Assembly: GCA_944351345.1 (NCBI GenBank)
Contig: CALVPO010000020.1
Location: 1 to 17,808, forward strand
Direction of reading: 5' to 3'
Origin: an uncultured Bacilli bacterium
GTDB taxonomy: Bacteria > Bacillota_I > Bacilli_A > RF39 > UBA660
Length of the DNA: 17,808 nucleotides
Position 1 is the stretch's first letter, and each line of letters begins with the position of its first letter. The position numbers and the translations under genes are program-made. The notes beneath the pieces were generated by a model, which did not search any database, had not been told where the DNA came from, and worked only from the letters and a program-made list of their open reading frames with translations. Below are positions 15,294 through 17,808 of the stretch, in pieces.

Positions 15294-15327
15294 TTTTAAT
15301 GTAAAAAATAAGGAAGTTGGTGTAGTT

Positions 15328-16662
15328 TTGAAAAAGAAAAAAATAAAAACTGTTATAAATAAACAAAAAATATTTATATTTATTAGTTTTATATTTTTAT
15401 TAGTCTGTGTACTTTGGTATGGAGGACGAGCTATATATTTTTATTTAGATTCTAGAAAAACTATAGAAAACGAAGATGAATTACTTGCTCAGGTGATAAT
15501 TGATAAAAACTATGGAACAGATAATTTTAAAAAGATAAATGGAGATAGTTATTTTTATAATGATGCTAAAAGTAATTATCTAACCTATTCAAATATATTA
15601 TGGAGGATAATAAAAGTAACTAAAGATAATGAAATAGTTTTAATAAGTGAAAATCCTCTTACTGTTTTAGCATATGGGGATGATAAAAATTTAAAAAGTT
15701 CTTATATAACAAAATGGTTAAATGATAAAAATACTGATGATTCTGGTATATTAGAGAAAAATTTAAATAATGTAGATAATTATTTGATGAAAACTGAAAC
15801 TTGTACAGATAATGTAAAAAATGTAGAAAATATTTCTTGTAAGAAGACTAATAATGATAACTATTTATCTTTGTTATCAGTTATGGATTATATAAATACA
15901 GGAACAGATGAGAGTTTTATTAATAATGGAAATTATACATATTTAGCTAATACTAATAATAAAAATAAAGTTTGGTATATAAATGAAGATGGTAAATTAA
16001 ATACAACTGATGGAACCGATATCTATGGAGTTAAAGCTGTTATTACTATCAAGCCTACTGTTTCTTTAGTAAGTGGAGATGGAACTGAAGGTTCTCCATA
16101 TAAAATTGAGGATAAAAATTCATATTTTGCATCTTATGTAAAACTTGGGGAAGATATTTATAGAGTATATGATGCTAAAGATAATGTTTTAAAACTATCT
16201 CTAAATAATTATTTAACAGTAGATAATGAACCATTAGAGTATATATATTCTAATGATGACTATTATCATAACGATACTATATATGGTTCACTTGCTTATT
16301 ATTTGAATAATAGATATCTTAGTAGTTTAAGCTATCAAGATTCTGTTTTAAGTAATAAATATCCTAATATTATATATGGTGATGATAGTAAATTTGATTA
16401 TGCTAATATTAATGTTAATACTATTGATACTAAGGTTTATATGTTGGGTATTGGGGACGTTATGTTAAATGATTTGGATAATTACTTCTTAGCTACAGGG
16501 ACTAATGATACAGATGCTTCTGTATATCTAAAATTAAAAACTGGAACTGTTGATATGATTGATGTTACAAGTGATGCTAATGTAGTTCCATGTATTAGTA
16601 TAGATAAAAGTATTTTAAAGCAAGGATCAGGTACTTTAGATGATCCATATAGAATGGAGTAA
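15328..16662 (+). CDS. Membrane-anchored surface protein with two repeated modules
   Basis: This is a 444-residue protein that I cannot name by function. A basic N-terminus (residues 1-13) and one helix (about 14-30) suggest a signal anchor with the rest outside the cell. The rest consists of two diverged copies of one module: about 72-261 and 263-444. Each opens with SYF, continues with a W/Y-R strand (NILWRIIKVTKDNEIVLIS at 89-107, EDIYRVYDAKDNVLKLSL at 275-292), has a YLA/FLA segment late on, and closes with a near-identical tail: GDGTEGSPYKIE (250-261) and GSGTLDDPYRME (433-444). The form resembles DUF6273-like surface modules; that link is from memory. Cys159 and Cys171 may pair. The start is TTG, with AGGAAG about 11 bases upstream, which implies modest expression. 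It is the first gene of the rightward operon. Confidence 0.7.
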   Translation: MKKKKIKTVINKQKIFIFISFIFLLVCVLWYGGRAIYFYLDSRKTIENEDELLAQVIIDKNYGTDNFKKINGDSYFYNDAKSNYLTYSNILWRIIKVTKDNEIVLISENPLTVLAYGDDKNLKSSYITKWLNDKNTDDSGILEKNLNNVDNYLMKTETCTDNVKNVENISCKKTNNDNYLSLLSVMDYINTGTDESFINNGNYTYLANTNNKNKVWYINEDGKLNTTDGTDIYGVKAVITIKPTVSLVSGDGTEGSPYKIEDKNSYFASYVKLGEDIYRVYDAKDNVLKLSLNNYLTVDNEPLEYIYSNDDYYHNDTIYGSLAYYLNNRYLSSLSYQDSVLSNKYPNIIYGDDSKFDYANINVNTIDTKVYMLGIGDVMLNDLDNYFLATGTNDTDASVYLKLKTGTVDMIDVTSDANVVPCISIDKSILKQGSGTLDDPYRME

Positions 16663-16665
16663 ATG

Positions 16666-17691
16666 ATGAGAAAGAAAAATAAGCATAAAAAGAAAAAAAT
16701 TTTAAAAAGAACTATTCTCTTTATTGTTTTAGATGTATTAGCTCTACTTGGTTTTTTTATAATGTATGGTCCTTTTGATTATTTTAGAAATTTATATGTC
16801 TCTACTGCTATGAATACTATGGATCATCAATGGTTAGCTAGAATATTTTTTAGTGATGAGACTATCGAAAAAATAATGAGTAGTAATTACTTTATTACAA
16901 TTAATGAAGATGCTAATACTGATGATATAGTAATTGATACTAGTGAAAAGAAAAAATATAAAGATAAATATGAAAAAGAATTATTGACTAGAGAGCCTGG
17001 AAATGATTTGTATAAAGTACTTAGTCTTAAAGTTGGTGGTTCTGATGCTAAATTAGTAGCAATCTATAAACCTGAAAAAGTCAGATTAATTTCTACTGAA
17101 CAGTTTAATGTTGGTACTTATGGTGAGAGAATTATTACTATGTGTGAAAGATATGGTGGTGTTGTATGTATTAATGGTGGTGGTTTTGTTGATAATGGCT
17201 TAGGCTCTGATATTCCTCTTGGTTATGTAATTCAAGATGGTAAAATAACTTGGTCAGATAATACTAGAGCTAATATTATTGGTATGACTAAGGATGGAAA
17301 ATTAAAATTATTAACTAATACAACTGGTGAAGAAGCTATAAAAAAAGGTGTTGTTGATGGATTAACCTTCTCTCCTTTCCTAATTGTTAATGGTAAAGAG
17401 CTAGAAATAGTAGGAGATCCTTGGGGAAGTTCTCCTAGAATGGCTATTGCTCAAAGAAAAGATGGAGTTATGATGTTTTTATCTATAGATGGTGAGAATT
17501 ATATTAACGGAGCTACATTGCAAGATACAATTGATGTATTAAAAAGATATGGTGCTTATAATGCCGCTAATCTAGATGGTGGTACTTCTTCTTCTATGGT
17601 TGTTGAAGGAGAACTTATTAATAATCCACCTGCTGCTGCTAAAAAAACTAATGGTAGATATGTTGTAACTGGATGGGGATTGATTCCCTAA
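16666..17691 (+). CDS. Membrane-anchored phosphodiester glycosidase (NAGPA domain)
   Basis: This 341-residue protein has a basic N-terminus, one membrane helix (about 15-35) and a phosphodiester glycosidase (NAGPA-type) domain from about residue 120 to the end. The family includes the enzyme that uncovers mannose 6-phosphate by removing GlcNAc from a phosphodiester. Bacterial members are secreted or membrane-bound and are linked to exopolysaccharide or wall polymers. Motifs, numbered from the ATG at 16663: INGGGF (170-175), SPRMAIAQ (257-264), NLDGGTSSSM (303-312) with the catalytic-site Asp, NNPPA (320-324) and GRYVV (331-335). The previous gene's stop is followed directly by ATGATG; the second ATG (16666) sits six bases after GGAG and is preferred. 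Translation is probably coupled to the preceding gene. It may trim sugar-phosphodiester bonds in a surface polymer, perhaps that made by the divergent cluster. The domain call is firm and the substrate unknown. Confidence 0.85.
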   Translation: MRKKNKHKKKKILKRTILFIVLDVLALLGFFIMYGPFDYFRNLYVSTAMNTMDHQWLARIFFSDETIEKIMSSNYFITINEDANTDDIVIDTSEKKKYKDKYEKELLTREPGNDLYKVLSLKVGGSDAKLVAIYKPEKVRLISTEQFNVGTYGERIITMCERYGGVVCINGGGFVDNGLGSDIPLGYVIQDGKITWSDNTRANIIGMTKDGKLKLLTNTTGEEAIKKGVVDGLTFSPFLIVNGKELEIVGDPWGSSPRMAIAQRKDGVMMFLSIDGENYINGATLQDTIDVLKRYGAYNAANLDGGTSSSMVVEGELINNPPAAAKKTNGRYVVTGWGLIP

Positions 17692-17723
17692 AAAAGTATT
17701 AACTATTTAGTTAATATTTTTTT
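17692..17723 (+). terminator. Rho-independent terminator of the rightward operon
   Basis: Right after the stop codon, ATTAACTA and TAGTTAAT form an inverted repeat separated by TT. It is extended outward by T-A, G-T and a run of A paired with T, and followed by T residues. The stem is almost pure A-T, which is weak by usual standards but expected at this base composition. A-rich left and T-rich right arms might also serve a convergent transcript. Confidence 0.7.
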
Positions 17724-17738
17724 AAAAATAAATATTTA

Positions 17739-17747
17739 TGATATAAT
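17739..17747 (+). promoter_or_regulatory. Extended -10 promoter for a gene beyond the right edge
   Basis: TGATATAAT is a consensus extended -10 located just after the terminator, identical to the -10 of the rightward operon promoter. The region 17 bp upstream is T-rich (TTTTTT-like) with no good -35. Transcription would start near 17754, a few bases before the long A tract. No start codon is visible before the window ends. Confidence 0.5.
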
Positions 17748-17759
17748 TGAGAATAAGAG

Positions 17760-17776
17760 AAAAAAAAAAAAAAAAA
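17760..17776. repeat. Homopolymer tract of 17 A
   Basis: Seventeen consecutive A residues lie just downstream of the extended -10 element, in what would be the first transcribed bases. This is the longest homopolymer in the window, apart from the T run at the left edge (1-14). Such tracts vary in length by slippage and can also be assembled wrongly. Confidence 0.8.
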
Positions 17777-17808
17777 GATTTATTTTATACTATTATTAGT
17801 ACTTAGTT

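Noticed and set aside
1..17808. CRISPR array, tRNA or rRNA genes, transposase, integrase or attachment sites.
   Set aside because: No regularly spaced repeats, cloverleaf-like GC-richer segments or recombinase motifs were seen on either strand.

Overview
The window comes from a very AT-rich (by eye roughly three-quarters A+T) Gram-positive-type bacterium. The standard code fits: TGG encodes Trp, and TAA, TAG and TGA all act as terminators. Shine-Dalgarno sequences are strong and AGGAGG-like, genes are tightly packed, and the envelope genes are of Bacillota type (TagO/WecA-like initiator, YfhO, GtrA, LicD). An uncultured gut member of the Bacilli is my best guess. That is inference from style and gene content, not a proven placement.

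Positions 15192 down to 72 form one leftward cluster for a cell-surface polysaccharide or teichoic-acid-like glycopolymer. In order of transcription it encodes: a polyprenyl-phosphate sugar-1-phosphate transferase (initiation); a YfhO membrane protein, a GtrB/CsbB-type GT2 enzyme and a GtrA protein, which together match the known three-component extracytoplasmic glycosylation system; a TarI/IspD-type cytidylyltransferase; an extended SDR; a membrane-anchored CE4 deacetylase; a LicD-family phosphotransferase; a Wzx-type flippase broken by an in-frame TAA; two GT2 glycosyltransferases; a GT4 glycosyltransferase; and a Wzy-like polymerase. The implied product is an undecaprenyl-linked repeat built inside the cell, flipped and polymerised outside. 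It would carry polyol-phosphate (possibly ribitol-phosphate) groups from the cytidylyltransferase/LicD pair, and further sugars added outside by the YfhO system.

The 135-bp gap 15193-15327 holds two divergent promoters, both with extended -10 elements. The leftward one serves the cluster. The rightward one serves a two-gene operon: a membrane-anchored surface protein made of two diverged copies of one module, and a membrane-anchored phosphodiester glycosidase (NAGPA-type). A hairpin terminator follows. Beyond it come an extended -10 promoter and a 17-A tract leading into whatever lies past the right edge.

The most notable observations are the single in-frame ochre codon in an otherwise intact flippase, and a possible second one near the end of the polymerase, where a hydrophobic reading frame continues past the stop. 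If both are real, the Wzx/Wzy arm is off in this strain while the YfhO arm is intact. I see no CRISPR array, tRNA, rRNA, transposase or integrase, and no gene-free stretch longer than about 135 bp.
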